Assembly (NCBI RefSeq): GCF_003696345.1
Contig: NZ_RFLX01000020.1
Coordinates: 1-64,000 of the forward strand
Length of the DNA: 64,000 bases
Direction: 5' to 3'
Origin: Teichococcus wenyumeiae
Lineage (GTDB): Bacteria > Pseudomonadota > Alphaproteobacteria > Acetobacterales > Acetobacteraceae
Shown: piece by piece, positions 19,191 to 33,140 of the stretch
How positions within the stretch are numbered: position 1 is the first letter of the stretch
How the letters are laid out: each line of letters begins with the position of its first letter
Notes under the pieces: model-generated
Told to the model about the DNA's origin: nothing
The model's input: only the letters and a program-made list of their open reading frames with translations
The model's database searches: none
Position numbers and translations under genes: made by a program

Positions 19191-19949
19191 TCAGCCGGCG
19201 AGGCTCGCCGGGCTGGCCGCAGCCTCGCTCAGCCGCAGCACCGCTTCCAGCCGGGCCAGGGTGCCCGAGTCGGCCTCACCATCCACGCGTTCCTGCCGGA
19301 AGCGGCGCTGGAAGGCGGTCAGGGCCAGGCGCGGGCGGGCGGGGTCGACAGGATAGCCGATTCGCGCCAGCAGTTCCGCCGCGCGCCCCATGCCGCCTTC
19401 CGGCCGGTCGGCGCCGCTGCCGTCCACGCCGCCGGGCCAGAAGCCGATGCCATTGGCGGCCAGCCCTTCCCAGTCGAACAGCTCGCCCGGGTCCTGCTTG
19501 CGGTCGGGGGCGATGTCGCTATGCGCCACCACGTTCTGCGGCGGAATCGGGTGGCGGCCGAGAATGTCGAGGCACAGGTCCGCCACCGCCGCCATCTGCA
19601 GGGCGGGGAAGGGGCGGTAGCCCCATTCATGGCCGGGATTGACGATCTCGATGCCGATGCTGCGGCCGTTCAGCGTGTCATGCCCGCGCCAGAAGGACAC
19701 GCCCGCGTGCCAGGCCCGCCGCTCTTCCGGCACCAGGCGCCAGACCAGCCCGTCCTCCTCCACCAGGTAGTGGCAGGAGACGCGGGGCAGCGGCGCGGGC
19801 GGGTGGAGGTCGCACAGGCGCTCCAGCGCCTCCCTGGCCGTCTTCATGCCGGTGTAGTGCAGCACCAGCATGTCGATGGGCGTGCCGGCGGGGCGCTCAT
19901 CGTGGTTCGGGCTCGGGCGTTCCCGGAAAGCAGGCATCATGGCAGCCAT
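19191..19949 (-). CDS. N-acetylmuramoyl-L-alanine amidase (Amidase_2 plus peptidoglycan-binding domain)
   Basis: Predicted zinc amidase cleaving the MurNAc-L-Ala bond, of the AmiD/AmpD type. The N-terminal Amidase_2 domain has LVLHYTGM (first zinc His), HYLVEEDGLVWRLV, SIGIEIVNPG (acidic residue) and NVVAHSDIAPDRKQDPGELF (second His and Asp). A C-terminal PG_binding_1-like helix bundle follows (about 185-252). No signal peptide or lipobox is evident, so it may be a cytoplasmic recycling enzyme like AmpD. The ATG at 19949 avoids overlap with djlA, which stops 11 nt upstream. Confidence 0.9.
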   Translation of the reverse strand: MAAMMPAFRERPSPNHDERPAGTPIDMLVLHYTGMKTAREALERLCDLHPPAPLPRVSCHYLVEEDGLVWRLVPEERRAWHAGVSFWRGHDTLNGRSIGIEIVNPGHEWGYRPFPALQMAAVADLCLDILGRHPIPPQNVVAHSDIAPDRKQDPGELFDWEGLAANGIGFWPGGVDGSGADRPEGGMGRAAELLARIGYPVDPARPRLALTAFQRRFRQERVDGEADSGTLARLEAVLRLSEAAASPASLAG

Positions 19950-19959
19950 TGCCCCACGC

Positions 19960-20730
19960 TCACAGATTGCGCGCCCGCTTGATGCGGTCCCAGGCGGCAT
20001 TGATCTCGGCCACCTTGCGGGTGGCGCCGCGCACCAGCTCCTCCGGCAGGCCGCGGGCGGCGAGGCTGTCGGGATGGTGCTCGCGCATCAGCTTGCGCCA
20101 GGCCTGGCGCACCTCGTCGTCGCTGGCGCCGGCGGGGACGCCGAGCACGGAATAAGGGTCCACGCCGATCGGCTCGGCGGTTCCCGGGAAGCTGCCCCCG
20201 GCGCGGCCGGCGCTGGCACGCTCACCGGCGGCCTCGTCCAGCCGGAAGGCGGTGCGCACCTTGGCCAGGAAGATGGCCTCGCCCCGCGTCATCGGCCCAT
20301 CGGCGCGGGCGATGTGGTGCAGGGCGGCCAGCACCTCCTCCAGCATCTGCGGCTGGTCGGCGAAGGCCACGCCCATGCGGGTGGCGAAGGGCTCGAAGCC
20401 GCCCACCTCTTCCCGCGCGCGGTCGAAGAGCAGGCCGACATCGCGCATATTCTCGTCCGGGATGCGGAAGACGCGCTTGAAGGCGTCGATCTCGATCCGC
20501 TTCACCGGCCCGTCGCTCTTGGCCAGCTTGGCCGAGAGCACGATGACGCCGATGGAGAAAAGCTGTTCCTTGCTGCGGATATGCGCGGCCAGTTCCGGCC
20601 GCGGGTCCAGTTCCGGCGAGCGCGTGCCTTCCTCGGCCGCATGGCCCAGCGCCGCGCCCATGACGGCGCCAAAGGGCCCGCCCATCGCGAAGCCCGCCAC
20701 GCCGCCGATGATCTTGCCCCAGAGGCTCAA
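19960..20730 (-). CDS. djlA: J-domain co-chaperone DjlA-like protein
   Basis: 256 residues. A short Gly-rich hydrophobic N-terminus (GKIIGGVAGFAMGGPFGAVMG) resembles the DjlA membrane segment. A TerB-like helical domain follows (about 50-165). A C-terminal J domain (about 192-256) contains the DnaK-stimulating HPD motif in REHHPDSLAARG. It probably recruits DnaK to the inner face of the membrane. It is divergent from the 5-oxoprolinase gene across 180 bp and is likely cotranscribed with the amidase. Confidence 0.88.
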   Translation of the reverse strand: MSLWGKIIGGVAGFAMGGPFGAVMGAALGHAAEEGTRSPELDPRPELAAHIRSKEQLFSIGVIVLSAKLAKSDGPVKRIEIDAFKRVFRIPDENMRDVGLLFDRAREEVGGFEPFATRMGVAFADQPQMLEEVLAALHHIARADGPMTRGEAIFLAKVRTAFRLDEAAGERASAGRAGGSFPGTAEPIGVDPYSVLGVPAGASDDEVRQAWRKLMREHHPDSLAARGLPEELVRGATRKVAEINAAWDRIKRARNL

Positions 20731-20910
20731 GCCCAGGCCGCTCCCTGCTCAGATGCCATTCGCTTCAGCCCCCTACCATGTCGCATCGCCCCCTGCCATG
20801 CCGGGCTTGTGCCATGCGTCCCGCAAAGGCACGCCACGGGTTGCCGAAACGGGTTGCATGGCGGGCGGCCGGGCGCCACACCGGCACGACTGATACACTG
20901 GAGATAACCA

Positions 20911-24551
<3,641 letters not shown>

Positions 24552-24552
<1 letters not shown>

Positions 24553-27461
24553 TGCCCTGGCCTCGTCGCATCGCGCTCGGGCTGCTGGTGGCGCTGCCGG
24601 TGCTGCTGGCGGCGGCGCTGTGGTTCGGCCCGCGCCTGACCGACTGGAACACCCACCGGGACCGGCTGGCCATCCTGGCCGCCGGGCGGCTGGGCCAGCC
24701 GGTGATGCTGACCGGGCCGGTGAAGCTGGCGCTGCTGCCGCAGCCGATGCTGGAGGCCGATGGCGTCATCATCGGCGAATTGCAGGGCGGCGGGCCGGAG
24801 GGCGGCCTGTCTATCCAGGCGCGCGCGCTGCGGCTGCGGCTGGACCTGGGCGCGCTGCTGCGCCTGCAACTGGAACCGCGCGAGGTGGTGCTGGTGGGCG
24901 CCGAGATCCGGCTGCCCTGGCCGCCGACCTCCGGCCAGCCCTTCCGCCCGCCGCCCTGGCTGACCGGGCTGCGCGGCCGCATCGAGGACAGCCGCATCAT
25001 CATCGGCAATGTGCCGCTGGAGGATGTGACGGCGGAACTGGCCGCCGGCAGCGCCACCGATGCCCTGCGCATCGACGGCCGCTTCCGCTGGCGCAACCTG
25101 GACGCCACCTTCAACACCGTCCTCGGCCGTCCCGGATGGGACGATGCCGCGCCGCTGGACCTGACGGTGGCGGCGGCCAAGGCCTCGTTCTCCGCCAGCG
25201 GCGTGCTGCTGCCGGAAGGCGGCTTCGAGGGCACCATCCAGGGCGGCGGCAGCGACCTCGCGGCGCTGGTGCCCGGCCCCGGCGGCGCCTTCCGGCTGCG
25301 CGGCGCGCTCTCGGCCTCGGCGGACCTGCTGACCGCCAGCGACCTGACCCTGGACCTGGGCGGCAGCCCGGCGCGCGGCGCCGCCACGCTGCGCCTCGCG
25401 CCGGTGCCCCGGCTGGACCTGGCGCTGGTCACCGGCCGGGTGGTGCTGGACCCCTGGGTGGCGGCGCTGCGCAATGCCTCGGCCCCCAGCCTGCCCTTCG
25501 GCATCGATCTCTCGGCCGAGGCGGCGACGCTGCGCGGCATCACCCTGCGCCGGCTGCGCGCCGCCGCCTTCGTGGAAGGCGATCGGCTGACGCTCTCCGA
25601 CGTGTCCGCCATCCTGCCGGGCGATACCGAGATCGAGATGTCCGGTGCCACCACCGGGCGGCTGCGGGAAAGCACGAGCAAGCTGGAAGCCGCCATCCGC
25701 TTCCGCGGCAGCGCGCTCCGCACCACGCTGCTGGCCCTGGGCGCGCAGCTTGATGCCACGGACCCGACCCTGCTGCGCCAGGGCGAGGGCCGCATGCGGC
25801 TGGTGCTGGAGGAATCCCAGGTCGCCATGCCGGAATTCACCGCCACCATCGATGGTGCGCGGATCTCCGGCGCGGGGGTGCTGCGCTTCGGGGCGCGGCC
25901 GGCGCTGGGCCTGGGCCTGACCTTCGACCGGCTGGACCTGGATAACTGGCTGCCGCAGCACCTCGACCTGATGGCCATGGCCACCCGCAACCCCGGCTGG
26001 GACGCCAACCTGCGCCTGAATGCCGAGCGGGCGAGCTGGCGCGACCTGGCCATGGAGCGCCTGTCCGTCGATGCAGCCATGGAGGCCGGGCGGCTGACGG
26101 CGCGCCGCGTCGCCGCCCGCATCGCCAGGGCCGAGGTGGCGCTGAGCGGCATGCTGGCCCCCGGCGCCGCCAATGCCCCGCCGCGCCTGACCGACATGGC
26201 GCTGGAGGTGACGGCGCCGGTGGCCCGCCCGCTGCTGGCCTTCCTGCCCGGCACCTGGGACGAGACCGCGCCCATCACCACGCAGCCGCTGGCGCTGCGG
26301 CTGTCCGCCAATGGGGCGCTGAACGCCCTGGCGGTGCGCGGCGGGCTGGACCTGGGCGATGCGCGGGTGGAGGCCAATGGCACGCTGGACGCGCTGGCGC
26401 CGCGCTATGCCGGCATCCTGACCCTGCGCCACCCCGGCGCCCAGCGCCTGCTGGCCGAGGCGCTGGGCAGCAAGCCGCCCTTGTGGCTGGGGGAGGGATC
26501 GCTGTCGCTGATCGCCAACCTCCAGGCCACGCGCTCCGGTGGGCAGCTGGAGACTTTCGACCTCGTGGCTGGCGAGATGCGGCTGGGCGGGCAGCTCGGC
26601 CTGGCCCTGGCCCCCGCGGCGCGGCCGCGCCTGACCGGTCGGCTGCAGGCCGAGCGCCTGCCGCTGCCCGCCCCGGCCGGTGGTGAGGAACCGCTGGTGC
26701 TCTGGCCGCTGGGGCTGGTGGATGCCGACCTGACGCTCCAGGCCGCGCGCGCCATGCCGCCCCTGCTGCCGCCGCTGGAGCAGCTCTCGACCGGCCTGCG
26801 GCTGAACGGTGGCATCCTGCAACTGGACCAGCTCCAGGCCCTGCTGCGCGGCGGCAAGCTGGAAGGCGGAGCCGTGGTCGATACCACGGCCTCCCCCCCG
26901 GTCATGACGACGGAGCTGCGGCTGAACGGCATCGGGCTGGAGGCACCGCCGCCCGGATTGCCGCTGAGCCTGGTGTCCGGGCAGTTGGATGGCGAGATGT
27001 CGCTGCGCGCCACCGGCCACAGCCCCGCCGCGCTGCTGGCCGGGCTGGAAGGCGCGGCGCGCCTGAGCGTGCGGGGCGGCGTGCTGGCGGGCACCGATCT
27101 CAATGCCGCCCTGCGCGCCGCGGCCCAGACCGGTACGGGCGCCGAGGCGGCGCTGCGCGCGGCGCTGGCCGAGGGCACCACCGGCTTCGACCGCCTGGAC
27201 GCCAAGCTGCGGCTGCAGGCCGGGCGCGCGGTGATCGAGCAGGCCAGCCTTTCCCTGGGCGAGCAGGCGATGGCCAGCGTGCGGGGGGAGGTGGACCTGG
27301 CACATGGCAGCATCGACCTCTCCCTGTGGCTGGCGCCGCCGGAAGGGCCGGAACTGGGCCTGCGCCTGACCGGCCCGCTGCGGCAGCCGCGCCGGCTGCT
27401 GGATATCGCCGACTGGCTGCGCTGGCGGGCGGAACAGCCGCGCGCCGCCACCACGCCATGA
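24552..27461 (+). CDS. AsmA family protein
   Basis: 969 residues. An N-terminal signal anchor (ALGLLVALPVLLAAALWF) is followed by a typical AsmA start (LTDWNTHRDRLAILAAGRLGQPV). The remainder is a long beta-rich repetitive region ending in the AsmA C-terminal domain (SGQLDGEMSLRATGHSP, and IDLSLWLAPPEGPELGLRLTGPL). AsmA-like proteins are inner-membrane-anchored periplasmic proteins implicated in phospholipid transport and outer-membrane assembly. It is coupled to the gene before it (TGATG) and the gene after it (ATGA). Confidence 0.87.
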
Positions 27462-27961
27462 TCACGCTGCACCCTGTGACGCGGCAGGACGCGCCGGCGC
27501 TGATCCGCGCCAATGCCGCCAGCCGCGCCCACCATGCCCCCTGGGCCTATCCCTTCACCGACGAGGCAGGCTTCGATGCCTGGTTCGCGCAGATCCTGAC
27601 CGGCCCGAATGTCTCGCTGCTGGCGCGGGAGGCTGCCTCGGGCGGGATCGTGGGCGTGGTGAATATCAGCCAGATCGTCGCGGGTGCCTTCCACAGCGCC
27701 TTTCTCGGCTACTACGGCATGGCGGGCTTCGGCGGGCGCGGGCTGATGACGGAAGCGGTGCGCCAGGCGGCGCGGCACGCTTTCCAGCGCCTGGGCCTGC
27801 ACCGGCTCGAAGCCAATATCCAGCCGGGCAACACAGCGTCCATTGCCTTGGTAAAGCGCCTGGGCTTCCGCCTGGAAGGCTTTTCCCCGCAATACCTCAA
27901 GGTCGGCGGGGAATGGCGGGACCACGAACGCTGGGCCGCCTTCGAGTCGGACCTGCGCTAG
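27458..27961 (+). CDS. GNAT family N-acetyltransferase (RimJ/RimL-like)
   Basis: 167 residues with the RimJ/RimL-type GNAT fold. LHPVTRQDAPAL forms strand 1. The segment YYGMAGFGGRGLMTEAVRQ contains a G-x-G-G-R-G variant of the acetyl-CoA pyrophosphate loop. HRLEANIQPGNTASIALVKRLGF is the conserved C-terminal motif. It probably acetylates a protein N-terminus or an amine; the substrate is not visible. It starts in an ATGA overlap with the AsmA-like gene, and its TAG stop is shared in a CTAG with the convergent RHH gene. Confidence 0.85.
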   Translation: MITLHPVTRQDAPALIRANAASRAHHAPWAYPFTDEAGFDAWFAQILTGPNVSLLAREAASGGIVGVVNISQIVAGAFHSAFLGYYGMAGFGGRGLMTEAVRQAARHAFQRLGLHRLEANIQPGNTASIALVKRLGFRLEGFSPQYLKVGGEWRDHERWAAFESDLR

Positions 27962-28191
27962 CGGGATTCCAGCGCATGGACGCGCAGGGCGCTGGCCAGC
28001 GGGATATCCGCCTCCAGCCGCGCCTCGTCCACCGCCTGCACCAGCCGCGCCAGGGATTGCCCACGGGCGGCAGCCAGCTTCTCCAGCGCGCTCCAGAAGG
28101 CAGGCTCCAGCGCCACGCTGGTCCGGTGGCCGGCCAGCGAGAAGGAGCGCTTTTCCAGATGCGCGCCTGTCACCTCAGCGACCCGTTGCAT
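27958..28191 (-). CDS. ribbon-helix-helix domain protein
   Basis: 77 residues resembling the RHH_4 family, small alphaproteobacterial proteins often mislabelled as aryl-sulfate sulfotransferases. KRSFSLAGHRTSVALEPAFW supplies the beta strand and first helix, and ALEKLAAARGQSLARLVQAVD the following helix. It is presumably a dimeric DNA-binding protein or a small adaptor; no target is evident. Its TAG overlaps the TAG of the convergent GNAT gene within CTAG. Confidence 0.75.
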   Translation of the reverse strand: MQRVAEVTGAHLEKRSFSLAGHRTSVALEPAFWSALEKLAAARGQSLARLVQAVDEARLEADIPLASALRVHALESR

Positions 28192-28298
28192 GGGCCGCGC
28201 GGGCGCGGAGGCTGTCGGATTCGGTGCTGCTGGTCATTGGATGGGCCTTGGTGGGGTCTCCTGGCCCATGGAGAAAGGGCGGTGGAGCCCTGAAAAGC

Positions 28299-28330
28299 AA
28301 CACCCCCGGGAAGGGCTTCCCAGGGGTGTT
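28299..28330 (-). terminator. intrinsic terminator of the Pro/Tyr-repeat protein gene
   Basis: 15-bp inverted repeat (AACACCCC...GGGGTGTT arms) with one mismatch and a 2-nt centre. It begins 16 nt after the minus-strand stop at 28346 and is followed on the minus strand by GCTTTTC. The U-tract is weak but the stem is strong. Confidence 0.7.
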
Positions 28331-28345
28331 CCGAAGCTGGTCCGC

Positions 28346-28702
28346 TTACCAGGCGTAATAGCGCGGCGGCGGTGGGGATGGCGCGTAATACACGCGGGGC
28401 GGAGGCGGCGCGTAATACGCGCGGGGCGGCGGTGGCGGCGCGTAATAAGCCACTGGCGGGGCATAATAGACCGGCGGCGGGGGCGGCGCGTAGTAGACCG
28501 GCGGCGGGGGCGGGGCAGCCTGCGCGGCACCGGCCACAAGGGCGCCGACCGCCAGGCCACCGATGATGCCAGCGGCCACGGCGCCACCGCTCGGGCCGCG
28601 CCGGTGCCAGCCATGGGCCTCGGCGGCGGGCGAGGCCGCCAGCAGCGCCACGCCGGTCAGGCCAGCCAGGGCCGCGGTACGCAGGCCGTTGAAGAACTTC
28701 AT
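28346..28702 (-). CDS. secreted Pro/Tyr-repeat protein
   Basis: 118 residues of unknown function. Residues 1-29 form a signal peptide (basic start, LAGLTGVALLAASPAAEA). Next come HGWHRRG and a glycine-zipper-like hydrophobic stretch (about 40-60: GAVAAGIIGGLAVGALVAG). The last ~55 residues are repeats of the type PPPPPVYYAP, with seven YY pairs, ending PRYYAW. The DNA repeats correspondingly (GCGTAATA at 28353, 28383, 28410 and 28440). The ATG has a strong GGAGGG ribosome site. It is probably exported; similar short PPPxYYAP proteins occur in other alphaproteobacteria. Confidence 0.8.
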   Translation of the reverse strand: MKFFNGLRTAALAGLTGVALLAASPAAEAHGWHRRGPSGGAVAAGIIGGLAVGALVAGAAQAAPPPPPVYYAPPPPPVYYAPPVAYYAPPPPPRAYYAPPPPRVYYAPSPPPPRYYAW

Positions 28703-28798
28703 GTCACCCTCCTGGGCTCTACGAACGCCAGTATAGATGGGATTCGTGCCGGATTATGGCAAGCCAAGGGTAAGATGGTGGTCAAGGTACCGCCAGCC

Positions 28799-29197
28799 TT
28801 ATCGGCTGTAGGTGGAGATCTCGATCAGGTTACCGTCCGGGTCGCGGCAATAGACCGAGGTGATCGGCCCCAGGGCGCCCACCTTGGGGGCGGGCCCGTC
28901 CACGATGGTCACGCCGCATTCGCGCAGGTGGGTGGCGATATCCTCGCCCGCCACGGCCACCACGAAGCAGAGGTCCATGGTGCCGACCTGCGCGTTATGG
29001 CCGCTGGACCAGTCCGCCTGGTCGGAGGCCGCTGGGCGCAGGTTGATCTTTTGGCCGCCGAAGCGCAGCGCGGTGCGCCGCTTCTCGCCGAAGGCCTCAC
29101 GCTCCATCCCCAGCACCCGCTGGTACCAGGAGGCCGAGATTTCCACGTCCCGGCAGGTAATGACCAGATGGTCCAGCCGGTCCACCGAAAAGCGCAT
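28799..29197 (-). CDS. VOC/glyoxalase family protein
   Basis: 132 residues with one vicinal-oxygen-chelate module pair. RLDHLVITCRDVEISASWYQRVLGM is the first beta-alpha unit with a metal-ligand His at about residue 10. LCFVVA begins the second unit, and VYCRDPDGNLIEISTYS is the C-terminal signature with the ligand Glu. It resembles the YwbC/biphenyl-dioxygenase-like single-domain lactoylglutathione lyase relatives. The substrate is unknown. Its ATG overlaps the stop of the upstream Rid-family gene (ATGA), so the two are coexpressed. Confidence 0.85.
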   Translation of the reverse strand: MRFSVDRLDHLVITCRDVEISASWYQRVLGMEREAFGEKRRTALRFGGQKINLRPAASDQADWSSGHNAQVGTMDLCFVVAVAGEDIATHLRECGVTIVDGPAPKVGALGPITSVYCRDPDGNLIEISTYSR

Positions 29198-29598
29198 CAG
29201 ACAGCATCTCCCTGCCGCCGGCTGCGCCGGGCGGTGACCTGGATCTCGATCTTCATGGCCTCGTCCATCAGCCCTGCGACCAGCAGCGTGGCCGCCGGAC
29301 GGGCGCGGCCCAGCCACTTGCGGGTAACCGGCCAGCAGGCCGGCCATTCCGCCCGGTCCGGCACGATGTAGGTGACGCGCACCACGTCATCCATCGTCGC
29401 GCCGGCCTCGCGCAGCGCCGCATCGATATTGGCGAAGCAGCGCTCGCACTGCGCCACCATGCCCTCGGCTAGGGTCATGGTAGTGTAGTCGTAGCCGGTC
29501 GTGCCGGAGACGAAGATGTCATCCCCGTCCACCACTGCGCGGGAATAGCCGATCTCTTCCTCGAACCGGCTGCCCGAGCTGATGCGGCGGCGCTCCAT
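29197..29598 (-). CDS. Rid family (YjgF/YER057c/UK114) protein
   Basis: 133 residues of the Rid superfamily, members of which hydrolyse reactive enamine/imine intermediates. Features are the N-terminal EIGYSRAVVDGDDIFVSGTTG, a mid-protein CERCFANIDAALREAGATMDDVVRVTYI, and RPAATLLVAGLMDEAMKIEIQV. That last segment carries an Arg equivalent to the catalytic R105 of RidA and the conserved C-terminal Glu. It is 8 nt downstream of fumarase. Subfamily and substrate are not determined. Confidence 0.85.
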   Translation of the reverse strand: MERRRISSGSRFEEEIGYSRAVVDGDDIFVSGTTGYDYTTMTLAEGMVAQCERCFANIDAALREAGATMDDVVRVTYIVPDRAEWPACWPVTRKWLGRARPAATLLVAGLMDEAMKIEIQVTARRSRRQGDAV

Positions 29599-29606
29599 GG
29601 CGGGCC

Positions 29607-31331
29607 TTATTCCAGCCCGTCGTAGAAGTCGTTGCCCTTGTCGTCCACCACGATGAAGGCGGGGAAGTCCTCCACCTCGATGCGCCAGACGGCTTCCATG
29701 CCGAGTTCCGGATATTCCAGCACCTCGACCTTCTTGATGCAGTCCTGCGCCAGCCGTGCGGCGGGGCCGCCGACGGAGCCGAGGTAGAAGCCGCCATGGG
29801 TCTTGCAGGCATTCCGCACGGCCTTGGAGCGGTTGCCCTTGGCCAGCATCACCAGGCTGCCGCCTGCGGCCTGGAAGCCTTCCACGTAGCTGTCCATGCG
29901 CCCGGCCGTGGTGGGGCCGAAGGAGCCGGTGGGCATGCCTTCCGGCGTCTTGGCCGGGCCCGCGTAATAGACCGGGTGGTCCTTGATGTATTGCGGCAGG
30001 CCCTCGCCACGGTCCAGCCGCTCCTGCAGCTTGGCATGGGCGATGTCGCGCGCCACCACGATGGTGCCGGTCAGGGAGACGCGGGTCTTGACCGGGTGCT
30101 GGCTCAGCGTGGCGCGGATGGCGTCCATCGGCTGGTTCAGGTCGATCTTGACCACCTCGCCGCCCAGGATCTCATCCGTGGTCTCGGGCAGGAAGCGGGC
30201 CGGGTCGTGCTCCAGCGCCTCGATGAACACGCCCTCGGGCGTGATCTTGGTCTTTACCTGCCGGTCGGCCGAGCAGGAGACGCCGATGCCGATGGGAAGG
30301 CTGGCGCCATGGCGCGGCAGGCGGATGACGCGCACGTCGTGGCAGAAATACTTGCCGCCGAACTGGGCGCCGATGCCCAGGTTCTGCGTCAGCTTGTGCA
30401 CCTCGGCCTCCAGCTCCGGGTCGCGGATGCCGTGGCCGGCCTTGCTGCCCTGGGTCGGCAGCTCGTCCAGGTAGCGGGTGGAGGCCAGCTTCACCGTCTT
30501 CAGCGTCGTCTCGGCCGAGGTGCCGCCGATGACGATGGCGAGGTGGTAGGGCGGGCAGGCGCTGGTGCCCAGCGACTTGATCTTGTCTTCCAGGAAGGCC
30601 AGCAGCTTCGGCTTGTTCAGCACCGCGCGGGTCTGCTGGAACAGGAAGGTCTTGTTGGCCGAGCCGCCGCCCTTCAGCACGAACATCATGTGGAACTCGT
30701 CCGCATGGTGGTCGCCGGGGGAGGCGTAGATGTCGAACTGCACCGGCAGGTTGTTGCCGGTGTTCACCTCGTCGAAGGTGGTCAGCGGCGCCATCTGCGA
30801 ATAGCGCAGGTTGGTCTCGGTATAGGTGCGGTGGACGCCGTAGCTCAGCGCCTCCTCCTCATCGCCCTCGACCCAGACGCGCTGGCCCTTCTTGCCGAAG
30901 ACGATGGCGGTGCCGGTGTCCTGGCACATGGGCAGCACGCCGCCGGCGGCGATGGAGGCGTTCTTCAGCAGGTCCAGCGCCACAAAGCGGTCGTTGGCGC
31001 TCGCCTCCGGGTCCTTCAGGATGTTGGAGAGCTGCTGCAGGTGGCCGGGGCGCAGGTAGTGGGAGACCTCGCGGCAGGCGGTGAAGGCGAGTTCCTCCAG
31101 CGCCTTGGGGGAGACCTTCAGGACCGTCTGGCCCTCGACCTGCACGGTGCGGACGCCGGGGATGTCCAGCTTGCGCCAGACCGTCTTGTCCTCCCCCAGC
31201 GGCAGCATGGGGGAATAGGTGAAGCCCTTGCTGCGCTGCGAGACCGGGGTGCCGGCGTCCGTATCCTGGATCGGCGTGTCGGCCAGCGGCGCGGCCGCCT
31301 CGGCGGGAGAAGGGGCGTGGTCAGGAGTCAT
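29607..31331 (-). CDS. fumA: fumarate hydratase, class I (4Fe-4S)
   Basis: TCA-cycle enzyme interconverting fumarate and malate, oxygen-sensitive class I type. The 574 residues suit the single-chain FumA/B form with fused alpha and beta domains. Cluster cysteines are in [10 protein letters not shown], in the [16 protein letters not shown] region, and in [12 protein letters not shown]. The C-terminal beta domain has [16 protein letters not shown] and [17 protein letters not shown]. The ATG at 31331 gives a 40-residue low-complexity N-terminus before the conserved region. It is divergent from the DUF853 ATPase across 180 bp. Confidence 0.94.
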   Translation of the reverse strand: MTPDHAPSPAEAAAPLADTPIQDTDAGTPVSQRSKGFTYSPMLPLGEDKTVWRKLDIPGVRTVQVEGQTVLKVSPKALEELAFTACREVSHYLRPGHLQQLSNILKDPEASANDRFVALDLLKNASIAAGGVLPMCQDTGTAIVFGKKGQRVWVEGDEEEALSYGVHRTYTETNLRYSQMAPLTTFDEVNTGNNLPVQFDIYASPGDHHADEFHMMFVLKGGGSANKTFLFQQTRAVLNKPKLLAFLEDKIKSLGTSACPPYHLAIVIGGTSAETTLKTVKLASTRYLDELPTQGSKAGHGIRDPELEAEVHKLTQNLGIGAQFGGKYFCHDVRVIRLPRHGASLPIGIGVSCSADRQVKTKITPEGVFIEALEHDPARFLPETTDEILGGEVVKIDLNQPMDAIRATLSQHPVKTRVSLTGTIVVARDIAHAKLQERLDRGEGLPQYIKDHPVYYAGPAKTPEGMPTGSFGPTTAGRMDSYVEGFQAAGGSLVMLAKGNRSKAVRNACKTHGGFYLGSVGGPAARLAQDCIKKVEVLEYPELGMEAVWRIEVEDFPAFIVVDDKGNDFYDGLE

Positions 31332-31511
31332 CGGGCGCGCTCCGGCAGGAGGAGGATCGGAAGGGTCCCGGCGCGGCCAGGCAGGGCAGCGTCGCTGAAG
31401 CGCTGGAGGTAGCGCAGCGCGGGCCCGAAGCCAACCCGGCCCTGGCGCGCCTGTCTTTGAATGGACAGCGCCGCCGCAGGCGCGCTTGCTGTTGCGAGAG
31501 GAGAACCATCC

Positions 31512-33140
31512 ATGGCGATGCAACCAGATGCAATCCTGCTCGGGGCCGCAGGCACCAGCCCGCAATGGCTGCAACTGAAGCTGGCCAACCGGCACGGGCT
31601 GGTCGCCGGTGCCACCGGCACCGGCAAGACCATCACGCTGCAGGTCATGGCGGAGGCCTTCTCCCGCGCCGGGGTGCCGGTCTTCTGCGCCGACATCAAG
31701 GGCGACCTGGCAGGCATCAGCCAGCCCGGCACCGTCAACCTGAAGGTGGAGAAACGGGCCGCCGCCACGGGTGTCGAGGATTTCGTCTACGAGGGCGCGC
31801 CCGTGGTCTTCTGGGATGTCTTCGGCGAGCAGGGGCACCCGATCCGCGCCACGGTCTCGGAAATGGGGCCGCTGCTGCTTTCCCGCCTGCTGGAGTTGAA
31901 CGACACGCAGGAAGGCGTGCTGAACATCGCCTTCGCCCTGGCCGATGACGAAGGGCTGCTGCTGCTGGACTTCAAGGACCTGCGCGCCATCCTGGCCTAT
32001 GTCGCGGAACGGGCGGCGGAACTTTCGGCCCATTACGGCAACGTCAGCAAGTCCACCATCGGCGCCATCCAGCGTCGTTTGCTGGTGCTGGAACAGCAGG
32101 GCGCCGAGCATTTCTTCGGCGAGCCGGCGCTGGCGCTGGACGACCTGATGCTGCTGACCCCGGACGGGCGCGGCGCCGTGAACGTGCTGGCCGCCGACAA
32201 GCTGGTGCAGAGCCCGCGGCTCTACGCCACCTTCCTGCTCTGGATGCTGTCCGAGCTGTTCGAGGAGCTGCCCGAGGTCGGCGACCTGGACAAGCCCAAG
32301 CTGGTCTTCTTCTTTGACGAGGCGCATCTGCTGTTCAAGGATGCCCCCAAGCCCCTGCTGGACAAGGTGGAGCAGGTGGTGCGGCTGATCCGCTCCAAGG
32401 GTGTCGGTGTTTACTTCGTCACGCAGAACCCGCTGGATGTGCCGGCCGCGGTCCTGGGGCAGCTCGGCAACCGGGTGCAGCACGCGCTGCGCGCCTTCAC
32501 GCCCAGTGACCAGCGGGCCGTCCGCGCCGCCGCCGAGACCTTCCGCGCCAATCCCGCCTTCTCCACCGAGGCCGCCATCACGCAGCTGGAGGTGGGCGAG
32601 GCACTGGTTTCCACCCTGCAGCCCGGCGGCGTCCCCAGCATGGTGGAGCGCACCCGCATCCGCCCGCCGCAGTCGCGCATGGGCACGATCACGGAGCAGG
32701 AGCGCGCCGCCACCCTGGCGGCAAGCCCGCTGCGCGGCCGCTACGACACCGCCGAGGACCGCGATTCAGCTTACGAGATGCTGCAGCAGCGGGCCGGCAC
32801 GGCGGTGGCGGACCCAAGCCCCCATTCGCCCTGGGGGACAGCCGGGGCCCAGCCCGCGCCGGTGCGGCAGGGCAGCCCCTGGGGCAATGGCGGCATGGCG
32901 CCGCCGCCCGCCGCCCGTCCGAGAACGGCCAAGGTGGCGCGGGGCAGCCGGCAGGCGCCCCAGCAAAGCGGGGGCGGGGCCGGGGGAATGCTGTCGGAGA
33001 TCCTGATGGGCAGCGGCCGGCGTCAGGGCGCGGCGGAGGCCCTGGCGAAATCCGTGGTGCGGAGCGTCGGCTCGCAGCTCGGCGGCCAGGTGGGACGCGC
33101 GCTGGTGCGTGGCGTCCTGGGCTCGCTGTTGAAGCGCTGA
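31512..33140 (+). CDS. HerA-like ATPase, DUF853 (YjgR type)
   Basis: 542 residues. The P-loop GATGTGKT is at about 33-40, a Walker B strand reads [12 protein letters not shown], and a sensor-like segment [25 protein letters not shown] belongs to the HerA/FtsK hexameric ATPase class. The YjgR/DUF853 group has no established role. The last ~120 residues are Pro/Gly-rich, followed by a hydrophobic-basic helix ([20 protein letters not shown]). The ATG at 31512 is chosen because GAGGAGAA lies just upstream, over an in-frame start 51 nt earlier. Confidence 0.88.
   Translation: MAMQPDAILLGAAGTSPQWLQLKLANRHGLVAGATGTGKTITLQVMAEAFSRAGVPVFCADIKGDLAGISQPGTVNLKVEKRAAATGVEDFVYEGAPVVFWDVFGEQGHPIRATVSEMGPLLLSRLLELNDTQEGVLNIAFALADDEGLLLLDFKDLRAILAYVAERAAELSAHYGNVSKSTIGAIQRRLLVLEQQGAEHFFGEPALALDDLMLLTPDGRGAVNVLAADKLVQSPRLYATFLLWMLSELFEELPEVGDLDKPKLVFFFDEAHLLFKDAPKPLLDKVEQVVRLIRSKGVGVYFVTQNPLDVPAAVLGQLGNRVQHALRAFTPSDQRAVRAAAETFRANPAFSTEAAITQLEVGEALVSTLQPGGVPSMVERTRIRPPQSRMGTITEQERAATLAASPLRGRYDTAEDRDSAYEMLQQRAGTAVADPSPHSPWGTAGAQPAPVRQGSPWGNGGMAPPPAARPRTAKVARGSRQAPQQSGGGAGGMLSEILMGSGRRQGAAEALAKSVVRSVGSQLGGQVGRALVRGVLGSLLKR

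Noticed and set aside
28353..28510. Regular GCGTAATA-containing repeats considered as a CRISPR or REP array
   Set aside because: Spacing is short and in codon phase; they encode the YYAP protein repeats.
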